A stretch of 11,881 bases of DNA. Source: Hepatocystis sp. ex Piliocolobus tephrosceles (Eukaryota > Apicomplexa > Aconoidasida > Haemosporida > Plasmodiidae). The stretch is taken from the NCBI GenBank assembly GCA_902459845.2, contig CABPSV020000631.1:1-11881 (forward strand). Reading direction: 5' to 3'. Below the pieces are notes generated by a model. It saw nothing but the letters and a program-made list of their open reading frames with translations. It searched no databases and was not told the DNA's origin. The position numbers were made by a program, and so were the translations under genes. Position 1 is the stretch's first letter, and every line of letters begins with the position of its first letter. Below, one piece after another: positions 1 through 9,367 of the stretch.

Positions 1-197
1 ATATTTCAATATTTCTATATTTCTATATTTCTATATTTCAATATTTCTATATTTCTATATTTCTATATTTCTATATTTCTATATTTCTATATTTCTATAT
101 TTCTATATTTCTATATTTCTATATTTCTATATTTCTATATTTCTATATTTCAATATTTCTATATTTCAATATTTCTATATTTCAATATTTCTATATT
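1..197. repeat. 8-bp minisatellite (ATATTTCT)n with ATATTTCA variants
   Basis: About 24 head-to-tail copies of ATATTTCT are interrupted by scattered ATATTTCA variants and followed by a short TTTATG run. The array starts at the window edge, so its full length is unknown. It lies just before the T-rich acceptor at 235-236, so it is probably inside an intron of the docking-complex-like gene. Confidence 0.9.
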
Positions 198-236
198 TAT
201 GTTTATGTTTATGTTATTTTTTTTTTTTTTTTTTAG

Positions 237-622
237 AAAGACAATGAAAAACTGAATGAAAACACCGACCATCTTGTATACTCCGTTAAAAAAAGATTAA
301 ATGAAATAAAAGAAAAGGGTGATGAAGAGTTTAATGATTATACAACCACGAAGGTAAAAAGAGAGATATGATAAATACACATATGCACCTAAACCGTATG
401 GTTATTTACAACTGTATACATATATATATATATATACACCATAATTTGCATTTTTTTTTTTTTTTTTTTTTTTTTTGAAAAGAAAAACTTAGAGCTATTA
501 AACAGAAAATTAAAGATAACACAACAATCTTTTGATCAACGAAAATTTGTAATAATAAAAAAAAAAAAATCCACAAAATCATATATTATATTATTGCACA
601 AATATCTTCATCATAGCTGTGT

Positions 623-678
<56 letters not shown>

Positions 679-2080
679 GCATTATAAAACTTATGCTCGT
701 TTAACAAAAATAAGGAAAATGAAGAACTGCGAAACAGAAATGATGAAGCACTACGAAAATATGAAAACCTTAAACATGCCAAATACACCTACCAATTAAT
801 GTTACAAAGAATTAAAGTAAAAAAAAAAAAAAGAAAAAAAATTAAACCGGAATAGAACAAGAATAAAACCTAAAGAGAACATTATTTAATGAGATTATTA
901 TAAATTTTTGTCAACACATTTTTTATTTTACTTATAACAGAAAGAAAAAAAGCTCTTATATTTTTATTTAAATTCGCTAAAAAGAACTGTGAAAGTTTTA
1001 AAAAGTACTGAGCAATATGCCAAAAAAAGTCTTCAGTAATATTAAAAATGAATATGCAAAAAAAAAAAAAAAATGCGACATATATATATATATATATATT
1101 TGTGTATCTACATGAACAAACACACATGCATATGCGTGTGTATATGTATGTATACAATTGCACATGTTTTGACAACACCTTTTTTTATAATATATTTTTT
1201 TACTTTTTTTCGAACAGAAAAAAAATATTAGAAAATAAAAAATTGAAAAAAGCTATAGAAGAAAAAAAAATGGTTATAACTACGTCCCAATTATATATGC
1301 ATTATGTGCGTATGCATTGTGTTTATATAAATTATGTGCATGTTTATATTAACTAGCACTTACACTTACGAATCACATAAAACACATGTGCTCATATTTT
1401 ATAAACTAACATAAAAATAAATCGAGATAACAAAAGAAATACTTATTTGTTAATAATACATGTCTATCGACAGGAAATTTATGAAATAAAAACCAAAAAT
1501 AACGATATATTAAAATACATGCATGTTGATAAAGAACATAGTAATATATTAAGAATAAGGAGGTATATACAAAAATATATATATATATATTAACATATAT
1601 ATATTAACATATACATACATGTGTACATAAATAATTGACAATATATGCACGAACATATTCAAAGTGTATCTGTGCATGTGTGTATATTACCTCTTTAGTT
1701 AACTAACAATTATGTTACTCCACCTTCACGTATTCACCTACCTGTTTATTCATTTATTTTGGATGGAAAGAGTTAACACGATAATTTTTCTTTTTTTTTT
1801 TTTTTTTTTTTTTTTTGTACATATTCAGAGAGATGATCAACGAATATAAAATTAAAAGATTAAAAAATGCTGATATACAATTACTGATATACAAAAAAGG
1901 AAAATATAAAAAACTTGCTTTGTATTACATTCTTTATGGTAATTATCTAAAATTAAAAGCTTCAGCTATTTTTGACAATGCAAGTAATATATATGCTGCC
2001 ATATCCAAATTAAGAGAAGCGACGGTAATAACATACATATTTTTTAAATGGCTAAACAATTGTGTAAACATGAGTGTGTC

Positions 2081-2111
<31 letters not shown>

Positions 2112-3199
2112 AAAACATGAATAATATGTATAAATACGTGGTTATACATACGTGTACATCTATTGTACCATATTAACATTTAACATTTAACATTTAATTT
2201 TTTTTTTTTTTTTTTTTTTCTTGCTTTTGCATTCGTATAAATAAAAAAATAAAAAAAATAAAAAATAATTAAAAGGGTGTTACGGACATATACGATATAA
2301 ATCAGAAATTTATAGACATTGAAAATAAAAAAATTATATTAAAAAAAGAAGAAGAAATATCTCAACTAAAACTAGAAGTAAAAAATATACATAAACATAG
2401 AAAACGTTGCTGCAGTTATTACAACCTATTAACTACTATGATTGCTACTGTTCTCATTTTTTTTATAAAAACTAATTTTTTTTTTTTAATTCCTCATATT
2501 TTTTATTCACTCCAAATAATAAATTAGGACGCTATTAGAGCATTTGTTGCCACAAATGATGAAATACTAAACGAATTTGAAGCCGCACAAGAAGAACAAG
2601 CAACACAAGCGACAGATGAAAAACCTATAAAAGTTAAATAAAAAACATAATCACACAGATACACACATACATATACACATATACACATGCTTAGTTTTAT
2701 ATAATAATTTCATGATCTGTTTTTTTTTTTTTTTTTTTATCTTACACAACACTGACTAACTACAGAAAAAACGTATTACAGTAGACGAAATGCTGGAATT
2801 GTATAGAAACGTTTTTAACGGGTATCCCTTTATTTACCTACATATACACAATTTTCATATCAAGACTTTCACATAAATGCATAATAAAAAAAAAAAAAAA
2901 AAAAAAGTGTTCTTTTTAACTTTATTTTTTTTTTTTTTTGTATTAAAATTTTGATACTTTCTTACCACATTTTTATTTATAATTTATATACTTTTTTTTT
3001 TACATAATCAATATTCAGAGAAAGAGAACTGTCAGATCTTAATATCAAGTTAGAAAATATACGATATTATATGGACAAACAAAATAAATATTTTTATTCA
3101 ATAAATATAGAGGTAATAGTTTTTTTTTTTTTCTTTTTGCATAAGTAGTTTTGAAAGAGGTTGTATTTATTTTGCATGTAATTTTGTATATATCACCAC

Positions 3200-3250
<51 letters not shown>

Positions 3251-4271
3251 CGTTATTACTTACAGGATAGAATCGAGTTTAATTCTCACGATGACGTGTT
3301 GCAATATTTAAAGAACTTTAAAGGGCCTCTTAGTATAATTATGAAATTAACACGAAAAAACGTAAAAAAAAAAATAAAAAATAAAAAATAAAAAATAAAA
3401 AATAAAAAATAAAAAATAAAAAATAAAAAATAAAAAATAAAAAATAAAAAATAAAATAAATAAACGGTAGTTATTAGTGCTGTACAAACTACAGACAAAT
3501 GTGTTAAATGTGTATACATGCGTATGTATGTATATATATACGTGTTACAAACACAAAAAAATAAAAACAGAATTGAGCTAAACAATTCTAATTAATCATA
3601 TTGCTTATTATTTTTTTTTTTTATATCTTTTCCACATTCAGCGAGAGAATGGAAACTTTAGCAAATCCTACAGAGTAAAAAACTACGCAACCATACATAT
3701 TTATTTTTACAAAAAAAATATTTATATTATTAACATATATTTTTCATTTTTCTGATTCTTTTTTTTTTACACCTTTTTTAGTCTTTAGAATTTTTCGATA
3801 TTTTAAATATGTATAAAAATTTGAATTTTCACAAGAATATGTGCAAGTAAAAATTATAGAAAAAAGAACAAAAAAAAAAAAAACACATATAAACACGTAG
3901 ACATGTATACACCTTCTCTCCACATCTTTTAGTGTTTCAATATTTTCTTCTATATTATTACTTATATATACATATATTTACGTGCGTACGTATGCATATG
4001 TGTGTGTGTGTTTTTTTTTTTCAGAGTTGATGTTGGACGTGAGATCAAGAAAACAGTAAAAATAGGTATAAATGTATATACACGTCCGTATTTATACATG
4101 CATACATATAAACAATGATACAAACAAAGATGTGTATGTATATGTGCACACATATCTGTTTTGTTTAATTTATTTTTTTTTTTTTTATAACTTCTATATT
4201 TTTACGCTTTAAAATCACTTGATACATTTTAAACAGAATCAAAAGTGCTAACTAAAAAAAAACGTACTTAA
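237..4271 (+). CDS. Outer dynein arm docking complex-like coiled-coil protein, C-terminal 448 residues (5'-partial, 16 exons)
   Basis: I joined 16 exons by splice sites and phase, giving 448 codons that end in TAA at 4269-4271. The 5' part is off the window, because an intron precedes 237. Fragment residues 1-230 are charged and mostly helical, including YTYQLMLQRIKKEKKLL at about 82-98. Residues 237-253 read REATGVTDIYDINQKFI, split between two exons at T240/G241. They are followed by a Lys/Glu-rich helix (ENKKIILKKEEEISQLK). An ATGV-D-x(n)-F-I motif after a coiled coil is characteristic of ODAD1 (CCDC114/CCDC63) and ODAD3 (CCDC151), which anchor outer dynein arms to axonemal doublets. In Plasmodium only male gametes build axonemes, so expression in male gametocytes is expected (inference). 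The C-terminus is short and basic (LTKKKRT). Family assignment rests on recalled motifs, and I cannot choose between ODAD1 and ODAD3. It converges on the AP-3 mu gene, with stops about 475 bp apart. Confidence 0.72.
627..676. repeat. (AT)n microsatellite in an intron
   Basis: An uninterrupted AT dinucleotide tract of about 50 bp lies in the intron between exons 483-548 and 715-816. It probably varies in length between isolates. Confidence 0.9.
3201..3248. repeat. 48-nt poly-T tract upstream of a splice acceptor
   Basis: A run of 48 T ends 17 nt before the acceptor AG at 3264-3265 of exon 3266-3361. It may serve as an extreme polypyrimidine tract. Its exact length in an assembly is error-prone. 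Confidence 0.9.
3364..3455. repeat. 7-bp tandem repeat (AAAAAAT)n in an intron
   Basis: About 12 copies of an A6T unit recur with period 7 (T at 3375, 3382 and so on to 3452). The array begins almost at the donor of exon 3266-3361 and fills the first third of that intron. Confidence 0.9.
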
Positions 4272-4308
4272 TTAATTGCCCTCTGGAGATATCCTTTAGT
4301 ATTATACA

Positions 4309-4362
4309 CACGTACATGTATGTGTATGTGTATGTGTACATGTATGTGTATGTGTGCGTGTG
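4309..4362. repeat. GTATGT/GTACATGTAT-type purine-pyrimidine repeat
   Basis: An imperfect run of GTATGT hexamers is mixed with GTACATGTATGT blocks just 3' of the docking-complex-like stop codon. It alternates purine and pyrimidine over about 50 bp. Similar TGTATG-rich patches recur in several introns of the window. Confidence 0.7.
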
Positions 4363-4604
4363 TTTTATTTTTCAATTTATCATATGATTTCATAGGATTG
4401 GCATTTTATAAATTATTATATGGCTAGAATTTTTTTTTTTTTTTTTTTTTCATGATACATTTTTTAAACAGCTTCATTTATGTTACATTTTCCCTACGTA
4501 TACATATGCGCATATGTACATATATGTATATTACTAAATAACACTATAAATTATATAAAATCATTGGGTTATTCCTTTTAACACCACCATTGCAACTGTT
4601 TTTT

Positions 4605-4712
4605 CGATGTATCCGTTTTTTCACTGTATTCGTTTTTTCGCTGCATTCGTTTTTTCGCTGTATCCTTTTTTTCGCTGTATCCTTTTTTTCGCTGTATCCT
4701 TTTTTTCTCTGT

Positions 4713-4713
<1 letters not shown>
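4605..4713. repeat. 17-bp tandem repeat in the 3' flank of AP-3 mu
   Basis: About six to seven copies of CTGTATCCTTTTTTTCG-like units recur with exact 17-nt spacing (TGTAT/TGCAT cores at 4608, 4625, 4642, 4659, 4676, 4693, 4710). Copies differ at the TCC/TTC/TCCG positions. Because 17 is not a multiple of three, the array does not encode a constant peptide repeat. It lies directly after the minus-strand stop codon, so it is probably in the 3' UTR. Confidence 0.85.
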
Positions 4714-4746
<33 letters not shown>

Positions 4747-4747
<1 letters not shown>

Positions 4748-7389
4748 CAAACTCCAATTCTAAATTTTATGCTGTTGAAGTAGGTACTATACCTACACAC
4801 TTTATTTACATCCAACCCCTTTGAATTAAGGATTTCGATTTTTTCGATTTTTCGACCAGTAATTGACATTCCACTAACTTTCAAACTAACATAAACACAA
4901 AAATTAAAAAAAGAATATATTGAATTGCTGTCACAATTGGTATAATAATTATTACTATAATTGTTAAAATAATTATTATTATTATTAGCTATGTTGTATG
5001 GTCCCATATATTTATCTGCTTGTTCTATATATATATTGTTACTATTGTTGTTATTATGTAGAGTTGAATCCGCATTGTCTGTCTTTATATGCAAAGTTAT
5101 ATTACATGATATCAACGTATTCGTATCTTTAACTTTTTCTATAAACCATAATATACAATTTGCTTTTTCATCATATTTTATTGTACCTATTGTATTTTGA
5201 AAATTAAAAGAATTAATAAAATAATGTAAAGGTATTTTAAGTAATATATTTTCATAATTGTTTAATAATATATTACTATTATTTTTAGTATTAATATTAT
5301 TTAATTTAGCATTAATTTTTATTTTGTACATTTTTTCGGATGCTATATATACAACGTCACCTTTTACAATTATTGGTAATTTACACAAGTCATTTTCTTG
5401 TTCTAAAAAAATGTTATTATTATTTTTATAAAAATTTAATGGGCTATTTAAATAACTACTATTGTTCTGTTTATGTGCTATTAGCATACTATTATTAGTT
5501 TCATTTATTAAATCATCGTATGTGTAGCTTTTATTACTGCTGTCGCTATCGCTGTTACTGTCGCTATCGCTGTTACTGTTACTGTTACTGTTACTGTTAC
5601 TGTTACTGTTACTGTTACTGTTGCTGCTACTGTTACTGTTACTGTTACTGTTACTGTTACTGTTACTGTTACTGTTGCTGCCATTATTGCTACTACTATT
5701 ACCGCTCGAGTCATAATCATCTATGTGACCATTTTTTTTTTTTTTTTTAACTAAGTTAGATTTATTTTGAGACAATTCAGTGTTTCCCTCGCTTTTATCT
5801 TTTATAGTTTTATCACTTACAGTTTTATCACTTACAGTTTTATCACTTACAGTTTTATCATTTATAGTTTTACCACTTATAGTTTTACCACTTATAGTTT
5901 TATCATTTATAGTTTTGCCACTTATAGTTTTATCATTTATAGTTTTACCACTTATAGTTTTATCATTTATAGTTTTACCACTTATAGTTTTATCATTTAT
6001 AGTTTTATCATTTATAATATTACTATCATCATTGTTGTCTCTATTTTCCAATTCATCATTTAACATATTATAACTTGACGTTTCTACACTGTTTAAATCC
6101 AAAACGTTTGTCAACTTTGTTGACTTATAATTACTTTTTTTTTTTTTCTTTTTTTTTTTTTTAATTTTATCACTATCACTATTGCTATCACTATCGCTAT
6201 AACTATCAATGTCACTATCACTATTAGTATGTTCACTAGTATTAGTTTTACTAGTTTTATATGTATCTATACCCCTGTCACTTTCTAAATGAACATACTC
6301 GAAATACTGCATAACTACGTATGTTTCATCCAAAGGAACGAAATAAATGGCTTTATCGTCACTATTGTCTTTCATATTACCACCCCTTAACTTACTACCT
6401 CTTAACTTACTACCTCTTAAATTACCACCTCTTACGTTACCACCACTTACATTATCACCACTTACATTACCACCACTTTTTAAATTGGTCTGTTGCAATC
6501 CATTTGCTTCGCTTAGTTTGGAAAAGTTAACCGTAAAATGTAAATGACATTTTTCCAAATCAATTTTTTCATTAAAACTTAACTTAATTAATGGATAACC
6601 ACCAACCGAACAAGTAACAACAACATCTCCTTGGATCATATAATATAAAATTTTATTATTTTTATTTATTGTAAAATCAATTTTTTCAATAATATCAACA
6701 TAAATTTCATTAGTAGAATACAAGATATTATTTGACCTCCAATAAATATACATACAATCTGTTGAATTAATACATGTACCATTACTAAAACTAAAATTTA
6801 TATTATTTTCATTATATGAAGACATCATCAAATTATTATTATTATTAATATTATTTTTTGTTTTTTGTGTAATCATATTATATATATTATTTGTAATTTG
6901 AGTACCTTGTATTGTTTCATTTAAAAAAAAAGATTCATTTTTTATTAAACGTTTTAATATATTATCAATAAATAAACTAGGTCTACCACCATGTACTAAC
7001 ATTTCATCAATCAAAAAATTACAAACAGAATAATTATTTATAAATATAGTTTCAATCAATTTTTTTATATTAAAATATTTTTTTATATTCTTAACCATTT
7101 CTTGTATCATTTCAACCAACAATATAGGATTATGTTCATCTTTTTTTAATATAATAAAAAATATATCATCTTCCTTAATTATGTATAAAAAATTCGTTTC
7201 TAAATTATTTTTTATCAACAAGTTTAAATTATCATTGTTTAAAACTATGGAATAGTCTTTATATATTTTTTTATTCTGTGTTATTATATCTTTTATATCG
7301 CATTGTATCGTTTCATTTGTAATACTACTGTCGAAAATGCGTTCTATTAACAATTTTGCTTGTGACGAGTATATATAAAAAGCGTCCAT
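4747..7389 (-). CDS. AP-3 complex subunit mu (medium chain)
   Basis: A single-exon gene of 880 residues, roughly twice the length of animal AP-3 mu (about 420) because of low-complexity insertions. AP-3 is a coat adaptor that sorts membrane cargo from Golgi or endosomes to lysosome-like organelles; mu reads YxxPhi signals. Residues 1-150 form a longin domain (start MDAFYIYSSQAKLLIERIF; LIDEMLVHGG near 127, then NILKRLIKNE). A linker leads to the mu homology domain at about 211: YIYWRSNN (W217), NEIYVDIIEKIDF with Y230/D232 at the position of the cargo-tyrosine-binding F/D pair of mu2, and QGDVVVTCSVGGYPLIKLSFNE. The domain resumes at about 669 with LPIIVKGDVVY and ends FCVYVSLKVSG...KFRIGV, matching AP-3 mu better than mu1 or mu2. 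Starting at 7389 places the longin strand correctly. Which organelle it serves in the parasite is not shown by the sequence. Confidence 0.88.
5532..5697 (-). repeat. (AGTAAC)n / Ser-Asn dipeptide tract in AP-3 mu
   Basis: A hexanucleotide tract reads CTGTTA on the plus strand and encodes roughly residues 565-620 as alternating Ser-Asn, passing into Ser-Asp (GTCGCTATCGCTGTTACTG) toward residue 620. Asn is almost always AAC here, whereas the gene's other Asn runs use AAT. This suggests the tract grew by hexamer expansion. Confidence 0.9.
5791..6015 (-). repeat. 15-bp repeat encoding INDKT / ISGKT / VSDKT pentapeptides in AP-3 mu
   Basis: Fifteen tandem 15-nt units encode residues 459-533. INDKT and ISGKT alternate four times, giving a 30-nt higher-order period, then drift to three VSDKT units and a final IKDKS. 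The array lies in the large insertion that splits the mu homology domain. It is hydrophilic, rich in Lys and Thr, and predicted to be disordered. Confidence 0.93.
6135..6162 (-). repeat. Poly-A coding tract (poly-Lys) in AP-3 mu
   Basis: On the plus strand, 13 T, one C, then 14 T. On the coding strand this encodes about nine or ten consecutive lysines in the large insertion. A second coding run of 17 A (plus-strand T at 5732-5748) encodes five lysines after VKK-type sequence. Confidence 0.88.
6376..6480 (-). repeat. 15-bp repeat encoding pentapeptides of the (V/L)(S/R)GGN type in AP-3 mu
   Basis: Seven tandem 15-nt units encode residues 304-338 (KSGGN, VSGDN, VSGGN, VRGGN, LRGSK twice, LRGGN). 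They interrupt the first half of the mu homology domain between the NFSKLSEANG segment and the IYFVPLDETYVVMQYFEY strands. The insertion is Gly-rich and positively charged toward its C-terminal side. Confidence 0.9.
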
Positions 7390-7698
7390 ATTTTTTCTTC
7401 TTTATTTTTTTTTTTTTCAAAAAGAGTGATTATAACACTTTTTGTTTGCTACACAAATGTTGCAATTGGTAGTAGTTAAATAAAAACGCTTTTGCTATGA
7501 TAAATATAAATACATATTTGTTGTACACCTAGCACATCCGATTTGTTTAAAGACATATTTAATTTTAGCTATTCATGTATGTTGATACAAAGACATTAAT
7601 GAAAAATAACAACGTTGTATGAGTGATCATATAAATAGTAAAGGAAATTAAAGAAAAAATCAAATACTTTTATTAAATCGATGTATATTAAGCCAAAG

Positions 7699-7769
7699 CA
7701 TGTTTATTAAGCAAACACATATTAATAAAGGAAAAAACATGTTTATGAAGCAAATACATATTAATAATA
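7699..7769. repeat. Imperfect 39-bp direct repeat upstream of AP-3 mu
   Basis: CATGTTTATTAAGCAAACAC at 7699 recurs as CATGTTTATGAAGCAAATAC at 7738, each followed by ATATTAATAA. The period is 39 nt. A more diverged partial copy (ATGTATATTAAGCCAAAG) starts near 7681. The repeat lies about 300 bp upstream of the AP-3 mu start codon. Confidence 0.8.
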
Positions 7770-7997
7770 GCAAAAATAACCTGAATTGTACAAGACTAAA
7801 AAAAAAAAAAAAAAATAAAATAAAATATATAAGTTAAAAACGCAAATTGTGCAGAAATTATCCAACCATGTATGTTTATATATATATACATATGGTCAGG
7901 TCATATAATAGAAATGTGTCAACATGAAAAAATCAAAGAAAACATGAAAATTACAGAAACAAACAATTGCATTACAAGAAAAAAGTATGCATTTAAA

Positions 7998-8041
<44 letters not shown>

Positions 8042-8239
8042 ATGAATACATACGTATATATATTTATATATGTACATCCTTTCTTGTAAGAAAGTTATAA
8101 TTTTTTTTCATAACGGTACTACTTTCTTTTGTTTTTTAAGCATGTATACATAATATATTTTTGAAGCTCCCATTTTTTTTTTTTTTCATCATATTTTATA
8201 TATAAATTTCATAAACAAATTAAAAAAATTTTAATAAAA

Positions 8240-8273
<34 letters not shown>

Positions 8274-8513
8274 TCAAAGTATATTTTTTGTTAACATAAA
8301 ATAATCAAATATTATATAAAATTTTGTCATGTATCATTGAAAAACTCTTTTTATTTTTATTTTTTTTTTTTTAACAGTTACATACATTAATTATATAAGA
8401 CTACATGTTATTAGTAAAATTTTCTCCTGAGCTTGTACAACACGGTCTACCTACTATTTCCATATTTGTTCCGCACAAAAATATGTACAAACATACATAC
8501 TGCATACGTGCTA

Positions 8514-8610
8514 CATAACGTGTTACATACAAGATACATACAAGCTACATACATGCTACATACAAGCTACATACATGCTACATACATGCTACATACATGC
8601 TACATACGTA
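8514..8610. repeat. 11-bp tandem repeat (CTACATACATG)n
   Basis: Copies of CTACATACATG and CTACATACAAG alternate with period 11 over about 90 bp, starting from diverged TTACATACAAG/ATACATACAAG units. The array sits in the middle of the divergent intergenic region. The open frame across it reflects absence of stops in the repeat, not a gene. Confidence 0.88.
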
Positions 8611-8756
8611 GCTGCGAGGACAACTGTGTTTTTTTTTTTTTTTTTTTTAATGTTTCAAAAACAAAATTTTCTTAAAAATAATGTGCTCCTTTATTTTCTA
8701 TAAATCTTTGCTTCCATAATTTTCTCTTCATTGAATGTGTTATTATTTTATCGCGA

Positions 8757-8757
8757 A

Positions 8758-8798
<41 letters not shown>
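8757..8798. repeat. (AT)n microsatellite
   Basis: An AT tract of about 40 bp follows an A-run in the divergent intergenic region. Confidence 0.88.
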
Positions 8799-8803
<5 letters not shown>

Positions 8804-9080
8804 CATATTTAAGAACTCATGTTATACATATATGCATTTGCTTTTGGTATTACAAAATGGAAGTTTAAGATATAACTTGAAAATTACTTGTAGTACCTAA
8901 TTTTATTTTATTTATTTTTTTTATCTTCTTATTATATTTTACAAACATAATATGTTATGAACATTTATTGAACTACTATCACTTCCTATCATTTTATTTT
9001 TTTTTTATTTTTTTTTATTTTTCTCAGCATATGTATTTATCCTTCATTCCATTGAATTCCATCTGAACACATCCCATTCG

Positions 9081-9130
9081 TTTTATTTCATTTTGTTTCA
9101 TTTTGTTTCATTTTATTTTTATTTTTTTTT
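9081..9130. repeat. 10-bp repeat (TTTCATTTTG)n
   Basis: Three to four copies of a TTTCATTTTG-like unit degenerate into TTTTATTTTTATTT in the transporter's upstream region. Confidence 0.75.
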
Positions 9131-9356
9131 ACAATATCACCATCATCATATACTTGGTATACTAAAACATTTAAATGATGTTACATGTGACGTTGTAGAA
9201 CAGGCGTATTTGTACAGATTTATATATATACATATACATGTGTATATGTATACATGTTATGTTAGGTACATGCCCAAAATTAGTACTTACGCATGAATGC
9301 TTGTACTGCTCGACACATACATATATATGTACTAACACAAACGGGGCGTATATATA

Positions 9357-9367
9357 AAAAAAAATAA

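Larger units (their letters stand above)
237..4271 (+). other. Exon-intron map of the docking-complex-like gene
   Basis: Proposed coding exons are 237-353, 483-548, 715-816, 941-1035, 1218-1272, 1474-1562, 1829-2024, 2276-2377, 2528-2632, 2766-2821, 3019-3112, 3266-3361, 3642-3674, 3782-3846, 4025-4065 and 4237-4271. They sum to 1347 nt (449 codons including stop). All introns are GT-AG and 107-280 nt long, most with T-rich 3' ends. Split codons fall at Q127, R175, G328, K424 and E438; all other junctions are phase 0. Most donors are GTA-type. Those at 1273 (GTTATA) and 2633 (GTTAAA) are weaker and the least certain, although both keep frame. Exons occupy about one third of the gene. The 33-nt exon at 3642-3674 is very short and could be missed by automatic annotation. 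Confidence 0.75.
4272..4746. other. Convergent intergenic region (no gene seen)
   Basis: This gap of about 475 bp separates the stops of the docking-complex-like gene (plus) and the AP-3 mu gene (minus), so it should hold both 3' UTRs and polyadenylation sites. It contains a GTATGT-rich stretch, long T tracts and a 17-bp tandem repeat. The Lys-rich minus-strand reading frame over the 17-bp repeat and poly-T tract is low-complexity and unlike a real protein. Confidence 0.8.

Noticed and set aside
1..197. Telomeric or subtelomeric repeat
   Set aside because: The ATATTTCT unit does not resemble the GGGTTYA telomere repeat of Plasmodium, and the array precedes an internal exon.
1048..1356. Short plus-strand gene of about 100 residues
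   Set aside because: It merges intron sequence with exon 1218-1272 of the larger gene; its Tyr-Ile tract comes from an AT microsatellite.
1815..2120. Short plus-strand gene of about 100 residues ending in poly-Lys
   Set aside because: It is exon 1829-2024 read through its donor into an A-rich intron. The splice-consistent reading continues at 2276.
4544..4750. Lys-rich minus-strand frame after the AP-3 mu stop
   Set aside because: It is formed by poly-T plus the 17-bp repeat, has no ATG at its start and no recognisable domain.
5508..5750. Open frames on both strands over the AGTAAC tract (Val-Thr or Tyr-Cys repeats)
   Set aside because: A hexamer repeat without stops is open in several frames. 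The only frame joined to conserved domains is the AP-3 mu frame.
5767..6073. Plus-strand hydrophobic frames (YSFITYSF, VLSLTVLS) opposite the INDKT array
   Set aside because: These are antisense shadows of the 15-bp repeat in AP-3 mu, with no conserved sequence at either end.
8433..8675. Plus-strand small protein over the 11-bp repeat
   Set aside because: The frame depends on the repeat lacking stops, and it ends in a poly-T (poly-Phe) run.
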